A stretch of DNA of 64,000 bases, taken from positions 1,922,001-1,986,000 of the forward strand of contig OZ243931.1 in NCBI GenBank assembly GCA_965214055.1, read 5' to 3'. This document shows, one piece after another, positions 1-9,187 of this stretch. The stretch comes from WTGA01 sp965214055. GTDB taxonomy: Bacteria > Pseudomonadota > Gammaproteobacteria > Arenicellales > Poriferihabitantaceae. The translations under genes were made by a program, and so were the position numbers. Position 1 is the stretch's first letter. Every line of letters begins with the position of its first letter. The notes beneath the pieces were generated by a model that was given only the letters and a program-made list of their open reading frames with translations, was not told where the DNA came from and searched no databases.

Positions 1-452
1 CCCACAGTGAGGCAGGGGTGACAGAGTTCTTCGTCTTCCTCGGGGGGGAGGTCAACGATGATCAATCCATCCACCCCGGTCGCGATGCAGTCATCCAGAA
101 ACCGCTGTACGCCATAGTAGTGGATCGGGTTGTAGTATCCCATGAGCACAATGGGGGTTTCATCATCCAGCGTCCGGAATTCGGCCACCATTTTCAGGGT
201 ATTGGCCAGGGATGCCCCGTTGCCCAATGCACGCAGATTGGCCAGCTGGATGGTGGGGCCATCGGCCATGGGATCCGAAAAAGGCATGCCAAGTTCGATC
301 AAGTCTGCTCCGGCAGCCGGCAATCCGTTGAGGATTTTCTGTGCGGTCGCCCGGTCCGGGTCCCCTGCGGTGACAAAGGTGACCAGGCCAATACGCTCCT
401 GTGACTTCAGCAATTTGAACCGGTTGTGGATTCGCTGGCCTGTACTGTTCAT
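1..452 (-). CDS. trpA: Tryptophan synthase alpha subunit (partial, C-terminus beyond window)
   Basis: The alpha subunit cleaves indole-3-glycerol phosphate to indole and glyceraldehyde 3-phosphate, and indole is channelled to TrpB. The visible N-terminal ~150 residues carry the TrpA signatures LVTFVTAGDPD and ELGMPFSDPMADGPTIQ, which contain the catalytic Glu and Asp, then MGYYNPIHYYG and DGLIIVDLPPEE. The start ATG at 450-452 overlaps the trpB stop in an ATGA arrangement, so the two are translationally coupled. The gene runs off the left edge of the window. Confidence 0.96.
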   Translation of the reverse strand, partial: MNSTGQRIHNRFKLLKSQERIGLVTFVTAGDPDRATAQKILNGLPAAGADLIELGMPFSDPMADGPTIQLANLRALGNGASLANTLKMVAEFRTLDDETPIVLMGYYNPIHYYGVQRFLDDCIATGVDGLIIVDLPPEEDEELCHPCLTV

Positions 453-1660
453 ATTTCTTCTCCCAATGCCTGTGCCACCGAGAATACATCCTTGTCTCCG
501 CGTCCGCACATGTTCATGACAATGATGTGGTCTTTTCCCATGTTCGGTGCGATTTTCGCAACATGCGCCAATGCATGGGCAGGTTCCAGGGCCGGAATGA
601 TTCCTTCGGTTCGGCAGCTCAGCTGGAAAGCCTCCAAGGCTTCCTGGTCGGTCACCGAGACATACTGCACCCGACCGATTTCATTCAGCCAGGAATGTTC
701 CGGTCCAATCCCCGGATAATCCAGGCCCGCAGAAATTGAATGGGCGTCATAAATCTGGCCATCTTCATTCTGCAGGAGATAGGTCCGGTTACCATGGAGC
801 ACCCCCGGTTTCCCCCCGCTCAGGGAGGCTGCATGCTTGCCGGTTTCAATCCCCAGGCCTGCGGCTTCGACACCGATGATTTCCACGGACTCATCATCCA
901 GAAAGGGATGAAACAACCCGATCGCGTTGGAGCCACCGCCAATACAGGCGAGAATGGTATCCGGCAGGCGGTTTTCCTTTTCCATGAGTTGTGCTTTCGC
1001 TTCCCGGCCAATCACGCTTTGGAAATCCCGCACCATTTCAGGATAGGGGTGAGGTCCGGCCGCCGTACCGATGATGTAAAAGGTTTCTTCCACATTGGCA
1101 ACCCAGTCACGCAAGGCATCATTCATGGCATCTTTCAGGGTGGCCGTCCCGCTGGTTACCGGGACGATTTCCGCGCCGAGGAGCTTCATCCGAAAAACAT
1201 TGGGTGCCTGGCGCTCGATGTCGGTTTCCCCCATGTACACCACACAGGGCAGGTCGAACAATGCACAAACGGTGGCTGTGGCTACGCCATGCTGTCCCGC
1301 ACCGGTTTCGGCAATGATCCGGCGTTTTCCCATGCGCCTGGCCAGGAGAATCTGGCCCAGTGTGTTGTTGATCTTGTGGGCTCCGGTGTGATTGAGTTCG
1401 TCCCGCTTGAAATAGATTTTTGCCCCTCCCAGCTCTTCGGTCAGGCGTTCGGCAAAATACAACGGGCTCGGGCGGCCAACATAATCCCGGGCGTAATACT
1501 CAAGTTCCGCATTGAAGGCCGGGTCGTTCCGGTACCGATTCCAGGCGGCCTCGACTTCAAGGATCAGCGGCATCAGGGTTTCGGCCACAAAACGCCCGCC
1601 GAAAATTCCGAAATGTCCGCGGTCGTCGGGACCGGAGCGGTAAGATTCTGGTTTTGACAT
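449..1660 (-). CDS. trpB: Tryptophan synthase beta subunit
   Basis: A PLP enzyme of 403 residues, full length for TrpB, that condenses indole with L-serine to give tryptophan in the alpha2-beta2 complex. HTGAHKINN holds the PLP lysine (K96), ETGAGQHG is the glutamate/substrate loop, and GGGSNA binds the cofactor phosphate. It starts at ATG 1658-1660 and its last bases overlap the trpA start, so trpBA is one operon. No trpF is visible upstream: the next gene (metZ) is divergent across a 226 bp spacer that must hold both promoters. Confidence 0.97.
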   Translation of the reverse strand: MSKPESYRSGPDDRGHFGIFGGRFVAETLMPLILEVEAAWNRYRNDPAFNAELEYYARDYVGRPSPLYFAERLTEELGGAKIYFKRDELNHTGAHKINNTLGQILLARRMGKRRIIAETGAGQHGVATATVCALFDLPCVVYMGETDIERQAPNVFRMKLLGAEIVPVTSGTATLKDAMNDALRDWVANVEETFYIIGTAAGPHPYPEMVRDFQSVIGREAKAQLMEKENRLPDTILACIGGGSNAIGLFHPFLDDESVEIIGVEAAGLGIETGKHAASLSGGKPGVLHGNRTYLLQNEDGQIYDAHSISAGLDYPGIGPEHSWLNEIGRVQYVSVTDQEALEAFQLSCRTEGIIPALEPAHALAHVAKIAPNMGKDHIIVMNMCGRGDKDVFSVAQALGEEI

Positions 1661-1886
1661 GGTATGGGGTTCAGGTTATTTGATTTGATTATATCGCTAC
1701 CCCGGAAAGTTGGCATCAAGAATCGCTTGCCTAACTGCAACAGCTTGCCTACACTTTCCAACCATATCGGCTTGAGGGAATGTGTATGGGCACGGAATCG
1801 ATACGGGTCATAAAACCAATCGACCCCCGCTGTCTTGGGCATTTCCCCCAACCACGGTGACATGACTACCTGTTGGGAGGTGCAAT

Positions 1887-3080
1887 ATGTCAGATCACGA
1901 CCAGAAATATCACAGCCAGACGATCGCGATACGCCACGGGCATCGCCGCACCGACGAGCAGGAGCACGCAGAGCCCATTTTCCCCACGTCGAGCTATGTT
2001 TTCGAGAGCGCGCAACAGGCTGCAGACCGGTTTTCCGGGGAGGAAGCCGGAAATATTTATTCCCGCTTTACCAATCCAACGGTGGTGGGTTTTGAGAACC
2101 GGCTGGCCGCGCTGGAAGGGGGGCGGTACTGCATCGCAACCGCTTCCGGAATGTCCGCCATCACGGGGCTGGTGCTCGCGGTACTCAATGCGGGGGATCA
2201 TGTGGTGACGTCCACCGGCCTGTTTGGCTCCACCGTCAACCTGTTCACGAAATATTATGCGCGATTTGGTGTGGACACCTCTTTTGTCGACCTGACCGAT
2301 ATCGGACAGTGGAAGCGGGAGGTCCGACCGAATACACGACTGATTTTCCTGGAATCTCCATCCAATCCGTTGTGCGAGATTGGCGATCTCCCGGCCATTG
2401 GGGAAATCGCCAGGGAAAATGGGATCCTGTTTGTTGTCGACAATGCCTTTTGTACTCCGATACTGCAGCAGCCTTTGAAACTGGGGGCGGATGTTGTCGT
2501 GCACAGTGCAACCAAGTATCTGGACGGGCAGGGCCGTTGCGTCGGGGGCGCTCTGGTTACGAACGACGAAAAACTCCACGATGCCCTCTTTGGCATGCTT
2601 CGAACCACGGGTCCATGCATGAGCCCGTTCAATGCCTGGACCTTCAGCAAGGGAATGGAAACGCTGCCGTTACGGATGAAACAGCATTGTGCCCATGCGT
2701 TGGAGGTAGCACAGTGGCTGGAGGTGCATCCTTCGGTGAAGCGGGTCCACTATCCGGGGCTGGCATCCCATCCCCAGCACGAATTGGCGAAAAAACAGCA
2801 CAGCGGTTTTGGCGGTATCGTTTCTTTTGAGGTCCATGGATCAAGGTCCGAAGCGTGGGAGGTGATTGACAACACGGAATTTCTTTCCATTACGGCCAAC
2901 CTGGGGGATACGAAGACAACGATTACCCATCCGGCGACCACGACTCATCTGCGGATTACCCAAAAGGAGAGAGACCGGGCGAGAATCACGGATTCCCTGC
3001 TACGGATTTCAGTGGGACTGGAGCACCCGGGAGATATCATCGGTGACCTGCAAAGAGGCCTGAACAAGATCCGGAGGTAG
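1887..3080 (+). CDS. metZ: O-succinylhomoserine sulfhydrylase
   Basis: A PLP-dependent Cys/Met-metabolism enzyme of 397 residues that makes homocysteine directly from O-succinylhomoserine and sulfide. The family signature VVVHSATKYLDGQGR contains the PLP lysine K210, and the cofactor-phosphate motif GMSAITG and VVDNAFCTP are present. The start ATG follows a good ribosome-binding site (GGGAGG near 1876). Homology alone cannot fully separate MetZ from MetB or MetY, but the N-terminus (QTIAIRHGHRRTDEQEHAEP) and the HSATKYLDGQGR wording fit MetZ best. A separate MetY-type gene lies at 12254-13540. Confidence 0.88.
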   Translation: MSDHDQKYHSQTIAIRHGHRRTDEQEHAEPIFPTSSYVFESAQQAADRFSGEEAGNIYSRFTNPTVVGFENRLAALEGGRYCIATASGMSAITGLVLAVLNAGDHVVTSTGLFGSTVNLFTKYYARFGVDTSFVDLTDIGQWKREVRPNTRLIFLESPSNPLCEIGDLPAIGEIARENGILFVVDNAFCTPILQQPLKLGADVVVHSATKYLDGQGRCVGGALVTNDEKLHDALFGMLRTTGPCMSPFNAWTFSKGMETLPLRMKQHCAHALEVAQWLEVHPSVKRVHYPGLASHPQHELAKKQHSGFGGIVSFEVHGSRSEAWEVIDNTEFLSITANLGDTKTTITHPATTTHLRITQKERDRARITDSLLRISVGLEHPGDIIGDLQRGLNKIRR

Positions 3081-3135
3081 GTTCGTCATGGCAAGGCGAT
3101 GGTACCGGGAAGCGGAGATTCCCGGGATCCGGAGG

Positions 3136-3154
3136 CCGGGTTCACCCCGGTTTT
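3136..3154 (+). terminator. Possible terminator downstream of metZ
   Basis: A short hairpin (CCGGG at 3136-3140 pairing with CCCGG at 3146-3150) is followed by TTTT. It lies between the convergent metZ and the gamma-carbonic-anhydrase gene. The five-base-pair stem is weak, so this is only a suggestion. Confidence 0.35.
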
Positions 3155-3157
3155 CCG

Positions 3158-3685
3158 TCAGGCAATCGGAAGATGCCGGAGTGCCCGATACCTTGGAATC
3201 TTGTTTACATAGGACTGTGCGGCGGCCTCCACTTCCTTTCTCTCGGAGTCAGTGAGGTCCCGGACTGCCCTGGCCGGGGAACCCAGGATTAACGTGCCGT
3301 CCGGGAACTCCTTGTTTTCGGTAATCAATGCATGGGCACCGACCAGGCAGTTTCTTCCAACCACCGCGTTGTTCAGGATGATGCTGCCGATGCCGATGAG
3401 ACTACCGGACTGGATCCGGCACCCGTGGAGCATGGTGCTGTGTCCCACCGTCACATTGTCTTCGATGGTCAGGGGGATGCCTGGATCGGTATGCAGAACA
3501 CTGCAGTCCTGGACATTGGATCTTTTTCCGATGGAGATGAGTTCGTTGTCCCCCCGCAGAACGGCATTGAACCAGATACTGGCCTGTTCCCCCACCGATA
3601 CCCAGCCGATGAGTTCGGCGCTGGGTGCGATAAAACAGCTTTCGGCAATTTCCGGTTGCGGTCGGTCATCAAGGGTGTAAATCAA
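3158..3685 (-). CDS. Gamma-class carbonic anhydrase family protein (YrdA/PaaY-like)
   Basis: 175 residues of left-handed beta-helix hexapeptide repeats, for example FIAPSAELIGWVSVG, SNVQDCSVLHTD and NVTVGHSTMLHGC. The histidines of VLHTD, VGHS and LHGC match the metal ligands of the gamma-carbonic anhydrase fold. The family includes CO2 hydratases and thioesterase-like proteins, so the substrate is open. No ATG is available in frame near the family N-terminus. The start shown is TTG at 3683-3685, giving MIYTLDDRP, which fits homologues in general form. Confidence 0.85.
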   Translation of the reverse strand: MIYTLDDRPQPEIAESCFIAPSAELIGWVSVGEQASIWFNAVLRGDNELISIGKRSNVQDCSVLHTDPGIPLTIEDNVTVGHSTMLHGCRIQSGSLIGIGSIILNNAVVGRNCLVGAHALITENKEFPDGTLILGSPARAVRDLTDSERKEVEAAAQSYVNKIPRYRALRHLPIA

Positions 3686-3724
3686 GGGCCTGGTATCCGG
3701 TGAGGAAGGTTGTTCTGACGAGGC

Positions 3725-4780
3725 TCACATCAACAACGGTTTATCAAGGTCCTGGACCTCCTTTTGCCGTTGCCTGAACTGGAATGAAACCAGGTTTGAA
3801 AGCTTGTCCATGAGGGTTTTCCTTTCAGAATATTCGATCTGGAGGATTTCGGCATCTGGGCTCATGCGCATGAGATAGTCATCGCTGGTGATCAGGGTAT
3901 CCACCAGTCCGAGCTCCAGTGCCCGGGTGCCAAGCCAGTGTTCTCCGGTCGCCACCTTTTCGATATCCAGGCCGGGTCGCTGGCTTTTCACAAATTCCTT
4001 GAACAACTGGTGCGTTTCTTCCAGGTCGGCCTGCATTTTAGCCCGCCCCCTGTCCGTGTTTTCACCGAACAGGGTGAGGGTACGCTTGTATTCCCCGGCA
4101 TAGAGTTGTTCAAAGTCCACATCATGTTTTTTCAGCAGGCGATTCAGGTTCGGGATCTGGGCCAATACGCCGATGGAGCCCAGGATGGCGAACGGAGCGG
4201 CGATGATCTGGTTCGCGACACAGGCCATCATGTACCCCCCGCTGGCCGCGACTTTATCCACGGAGACAGTCAGGGGAATGTTCCGGTCGCGTATCCGTTT
4301 CAATTGGGACGCCCCCAGCCCGTATCCATGCACCGTGCCGCCAGCGCTTTCCAGCCGGACCAGGACTTCGTCATTTTCATTTGCGATGGTCAACAGCGCA
4401 CTGATTTCCTGGCGCATGGATTCCACATTTGATGCTTTCATGTCGCCTTCGAAATCGATGACAAACAATCGTTTTCGATCCGGGTGGTCATCCTTTTCCG
4501 CCTTGTTCGCCTTCTTTTCTGCCTTGGCTTCCAGTTTGGCCTTTTTCTTGTCGGCTTTGAGCTTTTGCTTCATGCCGGCATCAGAGAGGGTGGCCGCACA
4601 AAGCGTCTTTTCCATTTCCTTGAACTGTTTGTTCAGATGCGTGATTTCCAGTTGTTTGTTGCTATTCTGTTTTTGCCGCATCGCCAGGGATACCAGGCTT
4701 CCTGCGATGGCAAGAATGGCCGCAACAAGGGTGATGGCTTTGGCCAGGAACAGGCCATATTCAGCAAGATATTCCAGCAT
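3725..4780 (-). CDS. sohB: Inner-membrane peptidase SohB (S49 family)
   Basis: A periplasm-facing serine protease of the signal-peptide-peptidase A group, 351 residues. A single N-terminal membrane segment (about residues 8-33) is followed by a charged Lys/Glu-rich linker (residues 72-97) and then the S49 domain. The catalytic dyad is visible: Ser180 in VAASGGYMMA and Lys232 in AGEYKRTLTLFGE. Length and the linker match E. coli SohB rather than SppA. It lies between the carbonic-anhydrase-like gene and glnS, on the same strand as glnS and 12 bp downstream of it. Confidence 0.92.
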   Translation of the reverse strand: MLEYLAEYGLFLAKAITLVAAILAIAGSLVSLAMRQKQNSNKQLEITHLNKQFKEMEKTLCAATLSDAGMKQKLKADKKKAKLEAKAEKKANKAEKDDHPDRKRLFVIDFEGDMKASNVESMRQEISALLTIANENDEVLVRLESAGGTVHGYGLGASQLKRIRDRNIPLTVSVDKVAASGGYMMACVANQIIAAPFAILGSIGVLAQIPNLNRLLKKHDVDFEQLYAGEYKRTLTLFGENTDRGRAKMQADLEETHQLFKEFVKSQRPGLDIEKVATGEHWLGTRALELGLVDTLITSDDYLMRMSPDAEILQIEYSERKTLMDKLSNLVSFQFRQRQKEVQDLDKPLLM

Positions 4781-4792
4781 GGTGCGATCCGG

Positions 4793-6463
4793 TTATCGTG
4801 ATTTCAGTTTTGTCCAGGTGTCGCGCAATGTGACAATTCGATTGTAGACCGGTTTTTTCCGGGTACTGTCCCGGTCACGAAAAAAATAGCCCAAACGCTC
4901 AAACTGGCACCGGGTGTCATCGGTGCAGGCGGCCAGACCGGATTCGAGCTTGCAATTCGTGAGAATCTCAAGAGAATCCGGGTTCAGTGCTTCCCGGAAA
5001 TGTTTGCTTTTGTCCGCCAGCGGGTTGGCTTCGGAAAACAGTCGGTCATAGAGCCGGACTTCCGCTTCAATGCAATGGCTGGCCGCCACCCAGTGGATGA
5101 CCCCTTTCACCTTTCCGCCTTCGGGGTGTTGTCCATGCCGGGTGTCCGGATCGTAATGGCATCGCAGTTCAATCACCGCGCCGGAGTCATCCCGGATGAT
5201 TTCCCGGCATTGGATCACGAAGGCATATCGCAACCGTACTGCACGGCCTGGACCAAGCCGGAAGTAGTTTTTCGGTGGATCTTCCATGAAGTCATCCTGT
5301 TCGATGTATATTTCCCTGGCCAGAGTGATCTTCCGGGTACCCAGTGCCGGGTTGCCGGGGTGGTTGGGCGCCTGGATTTCCTCTGTTTTCCCCACAGGGT
5401 AGTTTTCGATCACGACTTTCAGGGGGCGAAGCACGGCCATGGCACGGGGGGCCGTGGGGTCCAGGTCTTCGCGAATGCAATTTTCAAGCAGGCCCATTTC
5501 GATGATGTTGTCCTTTTTGGTAATGCCCACGGATGCAATGAAATGACGAATGGATGACGGTGTGAACCCCCGCCGTCTCAGCCCGGAAATGGTTGGCATG
5601 CGCGGGTCGTCCCAGCCATCAACATCCCCTTCTTCCACCAGTTGCGTCAGCATTCGCTTGCTCATCACGGTGTAGTTCAAATTGAGCCGAGAAAATTCAA
5701 TTTGCCGGGGTCGGCTGGGGGTGGAAAGATGATCCAGAAACCAGTCGTACAAGGCGCGGTGGGATTCAAATTCCAGTGTGCACAACGAGTGGGTGACCCA
5801 TTCAATGGCGTCGCCCTGGCCATGTGCGAAATCGTATAGCGGGTAGATGCACCATTGGTCCCCAGTACGTTGATGGGGATGGTGTAGAATCCGGTAAATC
5901 ACCGGGTCCCGCAGATTGAGGTTGGGGGATGCCATGTCAATTTTTGCGCGCAGCACGTGTTCGCCCTCCCGGAAGGCCCCGTGACGCATTTGTTCAAACA
6001 GGCGATGATTCTCATCAGGACTGCGGTTGCGGTAGGGGCTGTTTTTCCCGGGTTCGGTCAGGGTGCCCCGCAGCACCCGGATTTCGTCCGCATCAATGCT
6101 GTCCACATACGCCAGGCCCTTGTCGATGAGTTCCAGTGCATAGCGGTAGAACTGTTCAAAATAATCGGAAGCGTAGGCCACTGCCGTCCACTGGTACCCC
6201 AGCCACCTGACATCATCGGCAATGGCCTGGACGTACTCCTCGTTTTCCCGGGTCGGATTGGTGTCATCGTAGCGCAGCGTGCACCCGCCGCCATAGTCCT
6301 TGGCAATGCCAAAATTCAGCCAGATGGATTTGGCATGTCCGATGTGCAGATAGCCGTTGGGTTCCGGGGGGAATCGTGTCTGGATTTCACTGTGTTTGCC
6401 GGATTGCAGGTCCGCATCGATGATCTGACGGATAAAGTTGGTCCGGGGACGGGTATCTGGCAT
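4793..6463 (-). CDS. glnS: Glutamine--tRNA ligase
   Basis: A class I aminoacyl-tRNA synthetase of 556 residues that charges tRNA-Gln. FPPEPNGYLHIGHAKS (residues 31-46) carries the HIGH motif and VMSKR (266-270) is the KMSKS-like loop. The C-terminal anticodon-binding beta-barrels follow (for example KVKGVIHWV). Having a dedicated GlnRS is typical of gammaproteobacteria. It is followed on the same strand, 12 bp on, by sohB. Confidence 0.97.
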   Translation of the reverse strand: MPDTRPRTNFIRQIIDADLQSGKHSEIQTRFPPEPNGYLHIGHAKSIWLNFGIAKDYGGGCTLRYDDTNPTRENEEYVQAIADDVRWLGYQWTAVAYASDYFEQFYRYALELIDKGLAYVDSIDADEIRVLRGTLTEPGKNSPYRNRSPDENHRLFEQMRHGAFREGEHVLRAKIDMASPNLNLRDPVIYRILHHPHQRTGDQWCIYPLYDFAHGQGDAIEWVTHSLCTLEFESHRALYDWFLDHLSTPSRPRQIEFSRLNLNYTVMSKRMLTQLVEEGDVDGWDDPRMPTISGLRRRGFTPSSIRHFIASVGITKKDNIIEMGLLENCIREDLDPTAPRAMAVLRPLKVVIENYPVGKTEEIQAPNHPGNPALGTRKITLAREIYIEQDDFMEDPPKNYFRLGPGRAVRLRYAFVIQCREIIRDDSGAVIELRCHYDPDTRHGQHPEGGKVKGVIHWVAASHCIEAEVRLYDRLFSEANPLADKSKHFREALNPDSLEILTNCKLESGLAACTDDTRCQFERLGYFFRDRDSTRKKPVYNRIVTLRDTWTKLKSR

Positions 6464-6657
6464 TTCGATCAGTTCGATTCAGGGGGAACACGGGGCGTGG
6501 AGTATAGCGAATTTCGGGCCATTCGACAGGGGTTCCAGGGGGATTTGTGACGGCAAAGTGCCCATACCCGGAAAGGATTTTCCACGACCTGATGTGAAAA
6601 ATTCAACCCGGTTCCGGATCACCGGGTTTGGGATTCCGCGCTGCACGGTGCCTGGTA

Positions 6658-7794
6658 TCATCTGACCAGCAGTTTTTCCAGGATCCGTTCATAGCATTCA
6701 CTAAGCCGGTCCAGATCATCCGCAGACACCTGCTCATCAATCTGATGGATCGTCGCGTTGACCGGCCCGAGTTCCACCACCTGGGCACCGGTGGGGGCAA
6801 TGAACCGTCCATCGGATGTGCCCCCTGTCGTGGAAAAATCCGGCGTGATTCCGGTCACTTCCCGAACCGCGGTTTCCACGGCTTTGATGAGTTCCGTGTC
6901 GGTGGTGTAGTACGGGCGGGCCGGATTTCCCCACATGATCCGGAAATCGATTCCATGGCGCTGGAGAATTTCTTCCGTGCGCTGGATTAAATCCGTATGG
7001 GTGGATTCCGGCGAATAGCGGAAATTGAACTGCAGGTCCATGTGGCCGGGTATGACATTGGCCGCTCCGGTGCCTCCGTGAATGTTGGAGAACTGGAAGC
7101 AGGTCGGCTGAAAATTCCGGTTCCCGTGATCCCAGTTGGTCCGGACCAGCTCCTGTAACGCATCCAGCCCAAGGTGAATGGGATTCTCCGCCAGGTGGGG
7201 GTAGGCAATATGCCCCTGTTTCCCCACAATGGTCAGTTTTCCGTTGATGGACCCCCGGCGACCGATTTTCGCGGTATCCCCCAGTAACTCGACGCTGGTG
7301 GGTTCCCCGACCAGGCACATGTCGATGTGGATGCCCCGCTCTTGCAGTTTATCCACAACCACCGTGGTTCCCCAGTCAGCCGGGCCTTCCTCATCACTGG
7401 TGATCAGCAGGCCCACCGTACCGTCGTGGTGCGGGTGCTTGTGGGCAAACCGCTCGCAGGCCGTGACAAAAGCGGCAATGCTGCCTTTCATGTCTGCCGC
7501 GCCCCGCCCATGCAGCATGCCTTTTTCGAGGATGCCTTCGAACGGAGGATGTGACCACTGGTCCAGTGGTCCGGTGGGTACCACGTCCGTGTGGCCGGCG
7601 AACACCACCAGGGGTCGGATGTTGCCCCGGGTTGCCCAAAGATTGCTGACATCATGGGAATTGATCTGTTCACAACGGAACCCGATTTTTTCGAGTTTTT
7701 CGGATAATATCGGTTGGCAACCGGCATCATCCGGAGTGATGGAATTGTGCCGGATCAGTTTTCGGGCCAGTTCGATGGTATTGGAATATGACAT
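6658..7794 (-). CDS. dapE: Succinyl-diaminopimelate desuccinylase
   Basis: A dinuclear-zinc M20 peptidase-family enzyme of about 378 residues that removes succinate from N-succinyl-LL-diaminopimelate in lysine and peptidoglycan biosynthesis. Metal-binding motifs are in order: FAGHTDVVP, GRGAADMKG, SDEEGPA and the C-terminal IHQIDEQV. I chose ATG 7792-7794 (MSYSNTIELARKLI). A TTG four codons upstream (7804-7806) is also in frame but less likely. A gap of about 195 bp separates its 3' end from the glnS start. Confidence 0.95.
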   Translation of the reverse strand: MSYSNTIELARKLIRHNSITPDDAGCQPILSEKLEKIGFRCEQINSHDVSNLWATRGNIRPLVVFAGHTDVVPTGPLDQWSHPPFEGILEKGMLHGRGAADMKGSIAAFVTACERFAHKHPHHDGTVGLLITSDEEGPADWGTTVVVDKLQERGIHIDMCLVGEPTSVELLGDTAKIGRRGSINGKLTIVGKQGHIAYPHLAENPIHLGLDALQELVRTNWDHGNRNFQPTCFQFSNIHGGTGAANVIPGHMDLQFNFRYSPESTHTDLIQRTEEILQRHGIDFRIMWGNPARPYYTTDTELIKAVETAVREVTGITPDFSTTGGTSDGRFIAPTGAQVVELGPVNATIHQIDEQVSADDLDRLSECYERILEKLLVR

Positions 7795-7937
7795 CGATGT
7801 GATCAAGGTGGTATAGTTTTGTGGGCAGGAATTTTACTGGAAAAAAGAAATTGATGAGGAGGTTTCCAACCATGATGTTTGACACAGTGTGGAGTCAACC
7901 GGCTTCCCCATGCCGGAGTGGACCGACAGGTTGAAGG

Positions 7938-8744
7938 ATGGATGACTGGTTTAACACTTCCCTGGGAAACTCCATGGTCAGGTCGGAAATCCACCAGTGT
8001 ACGGCGATGGTCCCTTCCGGGTATTTTGCCCGGGGTCTGCAGGTCGGCTTCCATTGGGCTGACTATTTCGAAGGCCTGGAAATATCCAGCCGGTTTTTTG
8101 TGGATATCCGCACTGCGGAGGATGGTCATCCTGGGTGCGGTATGGACCGCCTCACCAGGGGACAGGATTCATCGGGAAGCCATTATGTGGTTTCGGCCAG
8201 CAATGCCTTGCCCTTTCCGGAAAAATCCTGTGATTTGGTGATCTTGCCCCATACCCTGGATTTTTGTCCTGATCCCCATGAAGTCTTGCGCCAGGTGAAC
8301 CAGATACTGGTTGCCGAGGGGTGCCTGGTTCTGGTTGGATTTAACTCGATGAGTTTCTATGGTGCGTTGCGGCTGGTGAACCGACATCAGCGGAAACTCC
8401 CCTGGAGCGGAAACTATTACAGTGTACATCGGATCCAGGATTGGCTGTCATTGTTGGGATTTGATCTTGCGGCGGCGGGCATGTTGGCCTATTCGCCTCC
8501 TTTGCAGTCAGCCAGGTGGCGGGAAAAACTGGATTTTTTCGAAAAAGCGGGAAACCGATGGTGGCCGGGTTTCGGAGGAATTTACATCATTGTTGGCCGA
8601 AAGCGAACCATGGCGGTGACTCCCAAATCAAGCACGGTGCAGCCCTGGTACCGCCTGTTGCCGGGGATTGCCCAGCCGGCTTCCCAGCGGGCGGCCAAGA
8701 TTGGCCTGCGGCTGGTACACAAAAACCAGACCGGAATTGGTTGA
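7938..8744 (+). CDS. SAM-dependent methyltransferase-like protein, YafS type
   Basis: 268 residues with a degenerate class I methyltransferase core: FPEKSCDLVILPHTLDFCPDP is the motif following the SAM-binding acidic loop, then LRQVNQILVAEGCLVLVGFN. A glycine-rich motif I is not evident. It resembles E. coli YafS, and the position directly before rnhA-dnaQ matches the yafS-rnhA-dnaQ order of gammaproteobacteria; the neighbour gloB is absent. Function is unknown in E. coli as well. It ends 4 bp before rnhA, so it probably heads the operon. Confidence 0.75.
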   Translation: MDDWFNTSLGNSMVRSEIHQCTAMVPSGYFARGLQVGFHWADYFEGLEISSRFFVDIRTAEDGHPGCGMDRLTRGQDSSGSHYVVSASNALPFPEKSCDLVILPHTLDFCPDPHEVLRQVNQILVAEGCLVLVGFNSMSFYGALRLVNRHQRKLPWSGNYYSVHRIQDWLSLLGFDLAAAGMLAYSPPLQSARWREKLDFFEKAGNRWWPGFGGIYIIVGRKRTMAVTPKSSTVQPWYRLLPGIAQPASQRAAKIGLRLVHKNQTGIG

Positions 8745-8748
8745 ATCC

Positions 8749-9183
8749 ATGAAAAAACCGGTAATTATCTATACCGATGGAGCGTGCCGGGGCAATCCCG
8801 GACCCGGGGGCTGGGGGGCGGTATTGAGTTATGGTGATCACCGGAAGGAACTGCACGGGGGCGAATCGAGAACCACCAATAACCGGATGGAATTGACTGC
8901 CGCCATCGAGAGCCTCGGGGCATTGACCCGGCCAAGCAGGGTTTCGGTGTACACGGACTCCACGTACGTGAAAAACGGAATTCAGAAATGGATGCTAAAC
9001 TGGAAGAGAAACAACTGGCAAACCGCACTGGGGGGGCCGGTCAAGAACCAGGATTTGTGGAAGGCGCTGGATAAACTGGTTTGCCGCCATGAGGTGGACT
9101 GGCATTGGGTCAAGGGCCACTCCGGGGACCCGGGGAATGAACGGGCCGACCGCCTGGCGAAACGTGGAATCGGCAGGCGGTAA
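8749..9183 (+). CDS. rnhA: Ribonuclease HI
   Basis: Degrades the RNA strand of RNA-DNA hybrids. The 144-residue protein holds all four catalytic acids: Asp in IYTDGACRGNPGPGGWG, Glu in NNRMELTAAIESL, Asp in VYTDSTYVKNGI, and the C-terminal Asp in HSGDPGNERADRLA. The start ATG at 8749 gives MKKPVIIYTDG, the usual N-terminus. It is flanked tightly by the YafS-like gene and dnaQ. Confidence 0.97.
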   Translation: MKKPVIIYTDGACRGNPGPGGWGAVLSYGDHRKELHGGESRTTNNRMELTAAIESLGALTRPSRVSVYTDSTYVKNGIQKWMLNWKRNNWQTALGGPVKNQDLWKALDKLVCRHEVDWHWVKGHSGDPGNERADRLAKRGIGRR

Positions 9184-9187
9184 GGGA

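Noticed and set aside
1661..1886. SAM riboswitch upstream of metZ
   Set aside because: I looked for the conserved stems and could not identify a SAM-I or SAM-II pattern in the 226 bp leader.
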